The translations under genes and the position numbers were made by a program. Under the pieces are notes generated by a model. It made no database searches, was not told the origin of the DNA, and was given only the letters and a program-made list of their open reading frames with translations. A stretch of DNA of 32,059 bases from DASWIG01 sp965371445 (lineage in GTDB: Bacteria > Acidobacteriota > Thermoanaerobaculia > Multivoradales > J023): the NCBI GenBank assembly GCA_965371445.1, contig CBDUYN010000115.1, positions 1-32,059 on the forward strand, given 5' to 3'. Each line of letters starts with the position of its first letter. Within the stretch, counting starts at the first letter, position 1. Positions 21,364 through 32,030 of this stretch are shown piece by piece.

Positions 21364-21626
21364 AATCCGCGACGCTGCCTTCCTTTTGGAAGGCATACGA
21401 CTCCCTCGAGCTCACCGTCCGGAAGCGGGCAAGGAAAGCCTTTCACTTATGGGCACAGAACCCCTTTCACCCATCACTGCACTTCAAGTGCATCAATGCC
21501 GAAGAAAGTATCTGGTCGGTGAGGGTGACGATCAGCGGCCGTGCCGTTGGCACTGTCGAAGGTGATACCGTCACCTGGTTTTGGATTGGCAGCCATGACG
21601 AGTACGAGCGGTTCTTTGGGTCCTAG
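21360..21626 (+). CDS. RelE/ParE-type toxin, 88 aa
   Basis: The protein has the RelE/ParE superfamily pattern: N-terminal helices (KAYDSLELTVRKRARKAFHL), then strands with HPSLHFKCINAEESIWSVRV, GRAVGTVEGDTVTWFWIGSH and DEYERFFG at the end. In this family the product either cleaves ribosome-bound mRNA or poisons gyrase; which applies cannot be read. Full length with no lesion. Translated from ATG overlapping the antitoxin stop. The pair sits on the plus strand between purF and purL and seems to have been inserted into an otherwise minus-strand purine region. Confidence 0.8.
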   Translation: MKSATLPSFWKAYDSLELTVRKRARKAFHLWAQNPFHPSLHFKCINAEESIWSVRVTISGRAVGTVEGDTVTWFWIGSHDEYERFFGS

Positions 21627-21673
21627 CCCGAGGCCCGCAACAAGGGCTGTCTAGCGATCCTGCTCGCGATGAG

Positions 21674-23892
<2,219 letters not shown>

Positions 23893-23896
<4 letters not shown>

Positions 23897-24606
23897 CGCC
23901 TCACCTCCGCGGCGGCGATCTCGGCCGCGACGGCAAAGAGCGCCAGGCCGTCGGTCGAGCCGAGGATCTCCTCGGCCGAACGCTCGGGATGGGGCATCAT
24001 GCCGAGGACGTTGCCGTCGGCGTTGGTGACCCCGGCGACGGCGCGGGCCGAGCCGTTGGGGTTGTGCTCCGGCGAGCCGGAGTCGAGCTCACCGTCGGGC
24101 GAGACGTAGCGGAAGACCACCTGCCCGGCCTCCTCCAGCTTGTCGAGCGCCTCCTCGGTGTCGACGTAGCCGCCCCCGGAGTGGGCGATGGGCATAGCCA
24201 GGACCTGGCCGGCCTCGTAGCCGGTGAGAAACGGCAGGTCGTTGCGCTCCAGGCGCAGGTAGGTGTCGCGGCACTCGAATCTGAGCCCCTGGTTCTGGCG
24301 CAAGGCGCCCGGCAGAAGGCCCGCCTCGAGGAGGATCTGGAAGCCGTTGCAGATGCCGAGCACGAGCCCTCCGGCCTCGGCGTGGCGCTTGACCTCGGCC
24401 ATGATCGGCGAAAACGCCGCCATCGCTCCGGGCCGCAGGTAGTCGCCGTAGGAGAAACCGCCAGGCAGGATCACGAGGTGCGAGCCCCGCAGGTCGGCGT
24501 CGCCGTGCCAGAGGAAGACGGTGTCCTGATCGAGGACGTGCTTTAGGACATGGTAGACGTCGTGATCGCAGTTCGAGCCCGGGAAGATGACGACGCCGCA
24601 TCTCAT
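23893..24606 (-). CDS. purQ: Phosphoribosylformylglycinamidine synthase glutaminase subunit, 237 aa
   Basis: Class I glutamine amidotransferase that supplies ammonia to PurL. GICNGFQILLEAGLLPG holds the nucleophile Cys and MMPHPERS the catalytic His with its Glu. PGGFSYGDYLRPGAMAAFSP is the typical oxyanion region. Overlaps purS upstream and purL downstream by ATGA, so the three subunits should be made in proportion. Confidence 0.96.
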
Positions 24607-24872
24607 GAGGCGTCCTCCTCCAGGATCTCTACGGCGTATTCCTCGACCACCGGGTTGGCCAGAAGACGATCGGCCATCTGCTTGAGCAAAGCCTTCACTT
24701 TCCTCTTCGCGACACCCTCGAGGGTAATCTCGAAGCTCTTGCCGGCGCGCACCTGGCTCACCTGGTCGAAACCCAGGCGGCCCAGGGCCTCGCCGATCGC
24801 CTTGCCTTGAGGATCCAGGACTTCCAGACGCGGATAGACTCGAACCCGCGCTTTGACTACTTTCTTGGCCAA
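24603..24872 (-). CDS. purS: Phosphoribosylformylglycinamidine synthase subunit PurS, 89 aa
   Basis: Small structural subunit that bridges PurQ and PurL. The sequence VRVYPRLEVLDPQGKAIGEA and GFDQVSQVRAGKSFEI are typical, and the end NPVVEEYAVEILEE matches the family. Start codon is TTG at 24872, with GAGG about 9 nt upstream. First of the three coupled purSQL genes. Confidence 0.93.
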   Translation of the reverse strand: MAKKVVKARVRVYPRLEVLDPQGKAIGEALGRLGFDQVSQVRAGKSFEITLEGVAKRKVKALLKQMADRLLANPVVEEYAVEILEEDAS

Positions 24873-24906
24873 GGTCTTCTACCTCATCGCACCCCGGGGA
24901 GGCGCG

Positions 24907-25776
24907 TCATGAAAAAGACAACGCGAGGGCCAACTGACCGTCGGCCGGTGCCTCGTCCCCCCGCTCCGTCCGGAAACGCTCCGCGCTCTTGCGCGGGGCC
25001 GGGGGTGAGCGCAGCTCGATCCACGGTGTGGCCTCGTCTTGTCGGGTCAAAACGATCTCCGCCTCGCTACCGCAGGCGTCGAGCCTCTCGGCGACCGCCT
25101 GGGCGGCGAGGGCGGGAGAGTTGTTGGTTTGGGACAGGTGGTAGAGCACGACGTGGCGCAGGCGCTCGCTGACGAGCTCCTCGACGCCCAGGGCCGCGTC
25201 GTCGTTGGACAGGTGCCCGTGGCGCGACGCCACCCGCTGCTTCAGGTGCCAGGGGTAGGGGCCGCCCCGTAGCTTCTGCAGGTCGTGGTTGGTCTCGATC
25301 ACGAGCGCGTCGAGGTCGTGCAAGCGTCCCCAGGCAAGACGGGTGCGGCTGCCGAGGTCGGAGACGACGCCCAGGCGGCAACCCTCCCGGTCCTCGATCA
25401 CGTAGCCGACCGGCTCGCGTGCGTCGTGGGGAAGCCGAAACGCCTCGACACAAAAGCCTGCCGCCTCAAAAGGCTCCCCCGAACGGATCGGCCGCGGTGC
25501 GGCGGACTCGGGGAGCGCCACGCCGGAAAGCGTCCCGGCGGTGGCGTAGACCGCCACTCCGTAGCGCTTCGCGAGGCGCGGCGCGGCGCGGACGTGGTCC
25601 TCGTGCTCGTGGGTCAGGAGAAGCGCCCCGAGCACCGAGGCCTCCTCGCCGAGCTGGCCGAGCTCCCGCTCGATGCGCCGGCAGGAGAACCCGGCGTCGA
25701 CGAGGAGGCGCCCGTCGCCCGAGTGGACGACGATCGCGTTTCCTCCGCTGCCGGATCCTAGGACGGCCAATCGCAT
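24907..25776 (-). CDS. YycJ/WalJ-like metallo-beta-lactamase-fold hydrolase, 289 aa
   Basis: Start LAVLGSGSGGNAIVV and the metal motif THEHEDH (near residue 55), DLGSR and the segment LVIETNHD, then HLSNDDAA, mark the YycJ subgroup of the metallo-beta-lactamase fold. The family comprises putative phosphodiesterases/nucleases, and in Firmicutes it is linked to cell-wall and DNA metabolism; the substrate here is unknown. The C-terminal 40 residues are a Pro/Arg/Glu-rich extension beyond the usual end. No ribosome binding site is evident. It follows the other metallo-beta-lactamase gene by 31 nt and precedes purS by 34 nt, so all may share a transcript. Confidence 0.82.
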   Translation of the reverse strand: MRLAVLGSGSGGNAIVVHSGDGRLLVDAGFSCRRIERELGQLGEEASVLGALLLTHEHEDHVRAAPRLAKRYGVAVYATAGTLSGVALPESAAPRPIRSGEPFEAAGFCVEAFRLPHDAREPVGYVIEDREGCRLGVVSDLGSRTRLAWGRLHDLDALVIETNHDLQKLRGGPYPWHLKQRVASRHGHLSNDDAALGVEELVSERLRHVVLYHLSQTNNSPALAAQAVAERLDACGSEAEIVLTRQDEATPWIELRSPPAPRKSAERFRTERGDEAPADGQLALALSFS

Positions 25777-25789
25777 GACTTGAAGAACC

Positions 25790-25808
25790 GCGGCCCGTGC
25801 CGGGCCGC
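25790..25808 (-). repeat. Intercistronic hairpin between the two MBL-fold genes
   Basis: GCGGCCCG-TGC-CGGGCCGC is a perfect 8-bp stem occupying most of the 31-nt gap and touching the stop codon of the upstream gene. No T-run follows. It could protect the upstream mRNA segment or reduce read-through. Confidence 0.4.
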
Positions 25809-26569
25809 TAGAATTCGTAGATCCTACCCTGTTCCAGGTAGTCGATGTCGGGGTTTCGAAGCGTTTTGACCTCGTCGCGGATCGGCTCGACCGACGCCGG
25901 CTTCAGGTGGTGAAGCAGGATCGGGACCTTGCGGTCGAGCTTCGTGAGCTCGCGCTCCAGGGTCGCCGGGGTCAGGTGAAAGGAGACGTCGGCGATTTTC
26001 TGCATCGCGTTGTGAAAGCTCGTGTCGATGCAGACCGCCTGGAGGTTCCTGGCGTTGTTGGCGATCTCCCAGAGCCGCTGGGTCGGACCCGTGTCGGATG
26101 ACCAGACGAGCGACTTGCCGTCCTGCTCGATCAGGAAGCCGTGGGTCGGCACCGGGTGGCTCACCGGGATCGGGGTGAAGCGGACCCCGTGGATCTCGAC
26201 CGGCTTCTCGTCGCCGAGCTCGTGGAAGTTGACCACCGGGTCGAGGTGGTTGGGGAGCCGGGTGAAGTCGGGCCAGGTGGCGTTGTTGAAGAGGTACTTG
26301 CGGATCGCGTAGGCCGTGGGCTGGGACGTGTAGATCTGGAGCGCGTCCTCGCGGCGGCCGAAGACGTTGTCGATAAAAAACGGGATCGAGGAGGTGTGGT
26401 CGATGTGGGAGTGGCTGACGACGATCGTCCCGATCTCGAGCTGGCGCTCGACGGAGAGGACCTGCGACAGGGACCCGGCGTCGAGGGCGATGCGGTCGTT
26501 GATCAGGAGACACGTCAGCCGGTGACCCTGGGCCTCGCCGCCGTAACCTCCTAGGACCTCGATCTTCAT
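25808..26569 (-). CDS. Metallo-beta-lactamase-fold phosphodiesterase, class II cAMP-PDE-like, 253 aa
   Basis: KIEVLGGYGGEAQGHRLTCL at the start, HSHIDHTSSIPFFIDN (metal-binding H-x-H-x-D-H near residue 53) and PIPVSHPVPTHGFLIEQDG are the pattern of class II cyclic nucleotide phosphodiesterases and related hydrolases. Later motifs VWSSDTGPTQRLWEIA and VPILLHHLKPAS carry the remaining metal ligands. It may hydrolyse cAMP or another phosphodiester; sequence cannot decide. ATG 26569 is preferred to an in-frame TTG at 26587 because family N-termini begin at this point. A TTGTCC-17-TAGAAT promoter lies upstream. Confidence 0.75.
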   Translation of the reverse strand: MKIEVLGGYGGEAQGHRLTCLLINDRIALDAGSLSQVLSVERQLEIGTIVVSHSHIDHTSSIPFFIDNVFGRREDALQIYTSQPTAYAIRKYLFNNATWPDFTRLPNHLDPVVNFHELGDEKPVEIHGVRFTPIPVSHPVPTHGFLIEQDGKSLVWSSDTGPTQRLWEIANNARNLQAVCIDTSFHNAMQKIADVSFHLTPATLERELTKLDRKVPILLHHLKPASVEPIRDEVKTLRNPDIDYLEQGRIYEF

Positions 26570-26634
26570 CGCGTAGGTTCCACGCAACGCCGCATCAGTC
26601 CATCTCCGGAAACGGCATCGCCTTGATAGCCAGG

Positions 26635-26663
26635 ATTCTATATCTCCGGGCGATTCCGGACAA
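26635..26663 (-). promoter_or_regulatory. Promoter of the MBL-fold genes and probably purSQL
   Basis: On the minus strand TTGTCC (26658-26663) and TAGAAT (26635-26640) are separated by exactly 17 nt. The transcript would have a leader of about 60 nt. Within it a 7-codon frame (MPFPEMD) lies just before the main start, without a convincing ribosome binding site. No purine riboswitch was recognised. Confidence 0.55.
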
Positions 26664-26742
26664 GTGGGACGGTTTCGGGCCGGACACCGCCGAACGCGCC
26701 GAACTCGCCTCGGCGCTCAACCGGCCGCCGGCTCCGAGACAC

Positions 26743-27459
26743 CTACCGGACCACGGAGCCGACGTCCTCGCCACAGACCACGCGCCGGATGTTGCCCTTC
26801 TTGGTCATGTCGAAGAGCACGATCGGGATCGAGCTCTCCCGGCAAAGGGAGATCGCCGCCGCGTCCATGAAGCGGAGGTTCTTGCCCAGCACGTCCTGGT
26901 AGCTGACCTCGTGCAGGCGCTCGGCCTCGGCGTCGCGCATCGGGTCGGCCGTGTAGATGCCGTCGACTTTCGTGGCCTTCAGGAGGGCCTCGGCGTGGAT
27001 CTCGGCGGCCCGCAGCGCCGCGGCGGAGTCGGTGGTGAAAAACGGGCTCCCCGTTCCGGCGGCGAAGATGACGACGCGTCTTTTCTCGAGATGACGGATA
27101 GCGCGGCGGCGGATGAACTCCTCCGCGACCTGGCGGATCTCGATGGCCGTCTGGACCCGGGTGGTGACGCCGCGCTGTTCCAGCGCGTCCTGGAACGCCA
27201 GGGCGTTGATCACCGTCGCCAGCATCCCCATATGGTCGCCGGTCACCCGGTCGACGCCCGCCTCCGAGGCCGCCATGCCGCGGATGATGTTGCCGCCGCC
27301 GATGACGACGGCGGTCTCGACGCCGAGCTCGTGGACCTCGCGGACCTCCCCGGCGATCGCCGCGACGACGTCCTTGTCGAGGCCAAAGGACAGATCGCCC
27401 ATCAGCGCCTCGCCCGAGAGCTTCAGGACCACCCGACGATAGACCGGCGCCGTCGCCAT
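26743..27459 (-). CDS. pyrH: UMP kinase, 238 aa
   Basis: Bacterial-type uridylate kinase of the amino-acid-kinase fold (UMP plus ATP to UDP). VVLKLSGEALMG, VVIGGGNIIRG, DHMGMLATVINALAFQDALE, GTGSPFFTTDSAAALRA and VDGIYTADP are the signature segments. ATG 27459 is chosen because AGGAG (27466-27470), which overlaps the tsf stop codon, is 6 nt upstream; ATG 27465 would touch that site. The usual next gene frr is not downstream. Confidence 0.95.
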   Translation of the reverse strand: MATAPVYRRVVLKLSGEALMGDLSFGLDKDVVAAIAGEVREVHELGVETAVVIGGGNIIRGMAASEAGVDRVTGDHMGMLATVINALAFQDALEQRGVTTRVQTAIEIRQVAEEFIRRRAIRHLEKRRVVIFAAGTGSPFFTTDSAAALRAAEIHAEALLKATKVDGIYTADPMRDAEAERLHEVSYQDVLGKNLRFMDAAAISLCRESSIPIVLFDMTKKGNIRRVVCGEDVGSVVR

Positions 27460-27468
27460 CGCCATCTC

Positions 27469-28125
<657 letters not shown>

Positions 28126-28165
28126 TTCTGGTAGATCTCCTGTTCGAATTCCTTCAAGCACAAGA

Positions 28166-28201
28166 AAAGGTCACTCCGGCCGCTAGGCACGTGTGACCTT
28201 T
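28166..28201 (-). terminator. Attenuator-like hairpin between rpsB and tsf
   Basis: Reading the minus strand, AAAGGTCAC and GTGACCTTT form a perfect 9-bp stem around an 18-nt loop, followed by TTCTTG. The stem-plus-T layout resembles a partial intrinsic terminator. Placement between rpsB and tsf suggests it lowers tsf and pyrH relative to ribosomal proteins or marks an RNA processing site. Confidence 0.55.
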
Positions 28202-28241
28202 CCATCCGAGGTAGGCGCGGATGCGGTTTGGGCCGTTGGGC

Positions 28242-29090
28242 TCAGGCTCCTTCGCCGCTTTCCGCCGGAGCCTCCTGCGCCGCGGCCTCGTCCGCGGCCG
28301 GAGCCGCCTCTGCAGCCGGAGCCGCCTCGGCCGCCGGGGCCTCCGCCGCCGCGGGAGCCGCCTTCCGGGCCGCCGGGGCGTCCTTTTCCCGGATCATCTG
28401 CTCCTGGCGGAGCTTGCCGGCGCCGGTGAGGTAGGCGTCGGCGATCAGGCGGGCAAAGAGACGGATCGTGCGGATCGCGTCGTCGTTGCCCGGGATGACG
28501 TAGTCGACCATCTCGGGATCGCAGTTGGTGTCGACGATGGCGATCACCGGAATCCCGAGCTTGTTGGCCTCGGCCACCGCGATGGCCTCTTTCTTGGGGT
28601 CGACGACGAAAAGTGCGTCGGGAAGCCCGGAGAGGTCGCGGATCCCTTCGAGGTTGCGGTTGATGCGGCTGCGCTCGCGGTCGAGGCGCAGGCGCTCTTT
28701 CTTGGTCGGCACCGCATCCGGGTCGGCCAGGCGGCCTTCGATGTCCTTCATCCGCTCGATCGACTTGCGGATGGTGACGAAGTTCGTCAGCGTCCCGCCG
28801 AGCCAGCGGTGGGTCATGAAGTACTGGCCGCAGCGCTTCGCCTCCTGGGCGATCGCCTCCTGGGCCTGGCGCTTCGTGCCCACGAAGAGGAGCTTGCGGC
28901 CCTCGGCCCCAAGACTGTGGACGACCTCGGCAGCCTCCAGGAACCGGCGGCGGGTCTGCTGGAGATCGATGATGTAGATGCCGTTGCGCTTGCCGAAGAT
29001 GTAGCGCCGCATCTTCGGATTCCACCGCCGAGTCTGGTGACCGAAATGGACACCCGCCTCGAGCAGGTCCCTCATCCTGACCTGGATCAA
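28242..29090 (-). CDS. rpsB: 30S ribosomal protein S2 with acidic-Ala/Pro tail, 282 aa
   Basis: Core S2 is clear: MRDLLEAGVHFGHQTRRWNP, YIFGKRNGIYIIDLQQT, HRWLGGTLTNFVTI and DALFVVDPKKEAIAVAEANK. After the usual end (about residue 235) there is a tail of about 45 residues rich in Ala, Pro and Glu, a low-complexity extension seen in some high-GC lineages. The start is TTG at 29090: AGGAGG (29099-29104) overlaps the rpsI stop codon and is 8 nt upstream, and the N-terminus then aligns with other S2 proteins. Confidence 0.96.
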   Translation of the reverse strand: MIQVRMRDLLEAGVHFGHQTRRWNPKMRRYIFGKRNGIYIIDLQQTRRRFLEAAEVVHSLGAEGRKLLFVGTKRQAQEAIAQEAKRCGQYFMTHRWLGGTLTNFVTIRKSIERMKDIEGRLADPDAVPTKKERLRLDRERSRINRNLEGIRDLSGLPDALFVVDPKKEAIAVAEANKLGIPVIAIVDTNCDPEMVDYVIPGNDDAIRTIRLFARLIADAYLTGAGKLRQEQMIREKDAPAARKAAPAAAEAPAAEAAPAAEAAPAADEAAAQEAPAESGEGA

Positions 29091-29098
29091 CTCCCTAT

Positions 29099-29104
29099 CC
29101 TCCT
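29099..29104 (-). promoter_or_regulatory. Ribosome binding site that fixes the TTG start of rpsB
   Basis: AGGAGG on the minus strand overlaps the rpsI stop codon and is 8 nt before TTG 29090. It is the strongest Shine-Dalgarno in the window and decides between TTG 29090 and the inner ATG 29075. Confidence 0.75.
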
Positions 29105-29498
29105 AGCGCTTGCTGAACTGGTAGCGGGCGCGGGCGCCCTTCATGCCGTACTTCTTACGTTCCTTCATGCGCGGATCGCGCGTCACGAAGCCCGAAGCCT
29201 TGAGCGTGCCACGCAGCTCGGCGTCGTATTGTGTCAATGCCCGGGTGATGCCGTGCCGGATGGCTCCGGCCTGGCCCGAGGAGCCGCCGCCCTTGACGGT
29301 CACCTTGATGTCGAACGTCTCCGCCGTCTCGGTCAGGAGCAGCGGCTGCTTGACGATCATCTTCAACACGTCGTTGGGGAAGTACTCGTCGAGAGTCCGG
29401 TCGTTGACCCGGATCTCCCCCGAACCCTGCCGCAGAAAAACCCGCGCGGTCGCGGTCTTGCGGCGCCCCGTACCGTAATACCTGGTGAGCTCGCTCAC
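29103..29498 (-). CDS. rpsI: 30S ribosomal protein S9, 131 aa
   Basis: GTGRRKTATARVFLRQGSGE and the C-terminus DPRMKERKKYGMKGARARYQ with final FSKR (the tail that reaches the ribosomal P site) identify S9. The start is GTG at 29498, overlapping the rplM stop as GTGA, with GAGG 8 nt upstream. Second gene of the rplM-rpsI-rpsB-tsf-pyrH unit. Confidence 0.96.
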   Translation of the reverse strand: MSELTRYYGTGRRKTATARVFLRQGSGEIRVNDRTLDEYFPNDVLKMIVKQPLLLTETAETFDIKVTVKGGGSSGQAGAIRHGITRALTQYDAELRGTLKASGFVTRDPRMKERKKYGMKGARARYQFSKR

Positions 29499-29959
29499 GA
29501 TAGGATCCTCGCTCCGATTTGGGCCTCGGGCAACTCCAGCACCGCGGGCTGCTGCGCCTGGTGCGGGTGCTCGGGGCCGGCGTAGACCTTGAGCTTCTTG
29601 TAGAGGCGCCGGCCCAGACGGTTCTTGGGCAACATCCCCCAGACCGCGTCCTGGACGAGCTTCACCGGGCGGCGCTTGCGGCGCATCCTCACCGTCTCCG
29701 CACGCAGGCTCCCCGGACGGCCCGTATGGCTGTAGTAGACCTTCTGATCTTCCTTCCGCCCGGTCAACGCGACTTTTTCGGCGTTGACGACGATCACGAA
29801 ATCTCCGGTGTCCATGTGCGGGGTGTAGATCGGCTTGTTCTTGCCGCGCAGGATCGACGCGACGCCGGTGGCCAGCCGTCCCAGACAGAGGCCGTTGGCG
29901 TCGACGACGTGCCACCGGCGGTCGATCTCGGCAATCTTCGGGCTATAGGTCTTTCTCAT
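29495..29959 (-). CDS. rplM: 50S ribosomal protein L13, 154 aa
   Basis: WHVVDANGLCLGRLATGVAS, the segment GDFVIVVNAEKVALTGRK, YYSHTGRPG and MLPKNRLGRRLYKKLKVY are L13 signatures. The last 20 residues form a short extension after HPHQAQQP. First gene of the ribosomal operon, with a leader of about 70 nt behind a strong promoter. Confidence 0.96.
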   Translation of the reverse strand: MRKTYSPKIAEIDRRWHVVDANGLCLGRLATGVASILRGKNKPIYTPHMDTGDFVIVVNAEKVALTGRKEDQKVYYSHTGRPGSLRAETVRMRRKRRPVKLVQDAVWGMLPKNRLGRRLYKKLKVYAGPEHPHQAQQPAVLELPEAQIGARILS

Positions 29960-30035
29960 GGTCCGTTTTCCGTTGGAAGCGCGATTGCGGAGGTGGGGCG
30001 CACTTAGGCCCCCGTCGCCATCGCGAAGGGCGGCG

Positions 30036-30065
30036 ATCTTACGGCCCGGCGCCGAGCCCTGTCAA
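30036..30065 (-). promoter_or_regulatory. Strong promoter of the ribosomal protein operon
   Basis: On the minus strand a consensus TTGACA (30060-30065) and TAAGAT (30036-30041) are 18 nt apart. The leader contains a GGGGC/GCCCC hairpin and a five-codon frame (MATGA) without a ribosome binding site. It could take part in L13/S9 autoregulation, but no known leader motif is recognised. Confidence 0.7.
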
Positions 30066-30140
30066 GGGCCTTGGGACGAATGCCGAAAACCGCACGCGGC
30101 GAAGGCCGGGCACAGGCGTCCTCCGACCCCCGGCAGCTGG

Positions 30141-30146
30141 TATGCT
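30141..30146 (+). promoter_or_regulatory. Putative -10 box of folD-coaE
   Basis: TATGCT stands 71 nt before the folD ATG; the -35 position is weak. It is divergent from the ribosomal promoter, about 75 bp apart. Confidence 0.35.
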
Positions 30147-30217
30147 AAGCGTCCCGAACCGGACCCAAGCTCCGGTCCACCCAAACGAGTTTCCACAGCC
30201 TAGCGAGGCTTTCATCC

Positions 30218-31165
30218 ATGACGACGACCGATTCCTCCCCCCGTATCCTCGACGGCAAGGCCTTCGCCGCCGAGATCCGCGCCGACGTGGCGACGGACGT
30301 CGAGCAGCTCCTCTCCGCCGGCGGCCGCCAACCGAAGCTCGTGGCGGTGCTCGTCGGCGACGACCCCGGATCCAGGGCCTACGTCCGATCCAAGACCAAG
30401 GGCTGCGAGGAGGCCGGCCTCCTCGGCGAGACCTTGAAGCTCGACGCCGCCATCGACCGCGACACCCTGATGGAGCACGTCCGGCGCCTGAACGCCGACG
30501 ACACCGTCGACGGCATCCTCGTCCAGCTGCCCTTACCCGGCCACCTGCCGGAGCGCGAGATCTTGAACCTCGTCGTGCCCGAAAAGGACGTCGACGGCCT
30601 TCATCCGACGAACGTGGGACGCCTCTGGCTCGGCGAGACCGCCCTCGTGCCGGCGACGCCCTCGGGGGTCCTGGAGATGCTCCACCGCGCCGAGATCCCC
30701 TTGAAGGGACTGAACGCCGTCATCGTCGGACGCAGCAACATCGTCGGCAAGCCCATGGCGTCGCTCCTCTTGCGCGAGCACTGTACGGTGACGATGTGCC
30801 ACTCGCGGACCCGCGACCTGCCGGCCGTCTGCCGCGGCGCCGACCTGCTCGTCGCCGCCATTGGGCGCACCGCCATGATCGGGCCCGACTTCGTCAAGGA
30901 GGGGGCGATCGTCATCGACGTCGGCATGAACCGGGTCGACGACGCGGCCGAGGTCGAGCGCCTCTTCCCGGGCGACGAGAAGCGCCGCGCCCGCTTCGAG
31001 AAGCGCGGCTACGTCCTGACCGGCGACGTCGACTACACCCGAGTCGCGCCCAGGTGCTCGGCCATCACCCCGGTGCCCGGCGGCGTCGGACCGCTGACCG
31101 TGGCGCAGGTCATCGGCAACACCTTCCTCGCCTCGAACCGCCGGCAGGGGATGGGGGAGGAGTGA
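30218..31165 (+). CDS. folD: Bifunctional methylenetetrahydrofolate dehydrogenase/cyclohydrolase, 315 aa
   Basis: Interconverts 5,10-methylene-THF, methenyl-THF and 10-formyl-THF, feeding purine synthesis encoded nearby. The catalytic Lys is in YVRSKTKGCEEAG (Lys 59), with GILVQLPLPGHL, EKDVDGLHPTNVG, VIVGRSNIVGKPMASLL (NADP-binding) and ITPVPGGVGPLTVAQVI all intact. An insertion-like stretch (DDAAEVERLFPGDEKRRARF) precedes GDVDY, making it somewhat longer than the usual 285 residues. Its stop overlaps the coaE start (GTGA). Confidence 0.96.
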   Translation: MTTTDSSPRILDGKAFAAEIRADVATDVEQLLSAGGRQPKLVAVLVGDDPGSRAYVRSKTKGCEEAGLLGETLKLDAAIDRDTLMEHVRRLNADDTVDGILVQLPLPGHLPEREILNLVVPEKDVDGLHPTNVGRLWLGETALVPATPSGVLEMLHRAEIPLKGLNAVIVGRSNIVGKPMASLLLREHCTVTMCHSRTRDLPAVCRGADLLVAAIGRTAMIGPDFVKEGAIVIDVGMNRVDDAAEVERLFPGDEKRRARFEKRGYVLTGDVDYTRVAPRCSAITPVPGGVGPLTVAQVIGNTFLASNRRQGMGEE

Positions 31166-31749
31166 GACGCGTCCTCGGCCTGACGGGAGGCCTGGCCTCG
31201 GGCAAGTCGACGGTGGGCGCCTGGCTCGCCGAGGCCGGCTTCACCGTGGTCGACGCGGACCGTGTCGTCGCCGAGCTCTACGCGCCGGGCGGTGCCGGCG
31301 CCGCCGCCGTTCGGGAGCTCTTCGGCGACGGCCCCTTGAACGACGCAGGCGGCGTCGAGCACCCGCGGCTCGCCGAGGTCGTCTTTGCCGACGACGACGC
31401 CCGACAGCGCCTCGAGGAGGCGATCCACCCGCTGGTGCGGGAGCGCTTCCGCGAGATCGCCCGGGAAAGCGAGGGCATCGTCGTCCTTGACGCGACGCTG
31501 CTGGTCGAAGCGGGCTATGCCCCCGACCTCGACTTCGTCGTCTCGATCGAGTCACCCGCCGAGGAGCAGCTGCGCCGTGCCGTCGCCCGCGGCCTGGACG
31601 AGGCCTCGGCCCACGCCCGCCTCAAGGCCCAGGGCGACGGCGAGCTGCGTCGCCGCGCCGCCCACCGGATCCTCAGAAACGACGGCACGCTCGAAGAGCT
31701 GCGCCGCAAAGTCGACGCGCTCGTCGCCGAGCTGCGCCCGCCGCAGTGA
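31162..31749 (+). CDS. coaE: Dephospho-CoA kinase, 195 aa
   Basis: Last step of CoA synthesis, phosphorylating dephospho-CoA. P-loop LTGGLASGKST (residues 7-17), VVDADRVVAELYAPG, the HP of the core (EAIHPLVRERF) and LLVEAGYAPDLDFVV are the family motifs. GTG 31162 overlaps the folD stop; this start puts the P-loop at the normal distance from the N-terminus. Confidence 0.93.
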   Translation: MRRVLGLTGGLASGKSTVGAWLAEAGFTVVDADRVVAELYAPGGAGAAAVRELFGDGPLNDAGGVEHPRLAEVVFADDDARQRLEEAIHPLVRERFREIARESEGIVVLDATLLVEAGYAPDLDFVVSIESPAEEQLRRAVARGLDEASAHARLKAQGDGELRRRAAHRILRNDGTLEELRRKVDALVAELRPPQ

Positions 31750-31766
31750 TGGTTTCGCGGTGATGA

Positions 31767-32009
31767 CCTACGATCCGGCGGCCGACGTTGCTCGTCGCGG
31801 CGGCCGACGACCCCTTCAACCCGGGGTCCGCTTTGCCGTGGGACGTGGTGCGCAGCTCTCCCTGTCTCTATGCGCAGTTCCCGGAGCGGGGAGGGCACGT
31901 GGGGTTCGTCTACGGGCGTCCCTGGGCGACGCGGCATTGGGCGGAGGAGCAAGCGGAGCGGTTCTTCGTGGCGATCGAGGAGGTGACCCGCGTGGGGACG
32001 GCTAGCTAG
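31767..32009 (+). pseudogene. C-terminal remnant of a YheT-like alpha/beta hydrolase
   Basis: The frame reads RRPTLLVAAADDPFNPGSAL and, later, FPERGGHVGFVYGRPW, the last two catalytic-triad regions (Asp and His) of YheT-type hydrolases, ending with WAEEQAERFFVAIEEV. Two in-frame TGA codons at 31761-31766 stand just before the homologous part and the N-terminal two thirds with the nucleophile Ser are missing. A TTG at 31788 could start a 73-residue peptide, but this is almost surely a truncated gene. It begins 17 nt after coaE, marking an old deletion or rearrangement joint. Confidence 0.7.
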
Positions 32010-32030
32010 GAGCCTGTAGGGCATAGATCC

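Noticed and set aside
26599..26622. Seven-codon upstream frame MPFPEMD before the cAMP-PDE-like gene
   Set aside because: Only a weak ribosome binding site and no sign of regulatory structure; noted under the promoter but not called as a gene.
28221..29585. 454-codon open frame opposite rpsB and rpsI
   Set aside because: Runs across two ribosomal protein genes and their junction; composition is that of antisense sequence.
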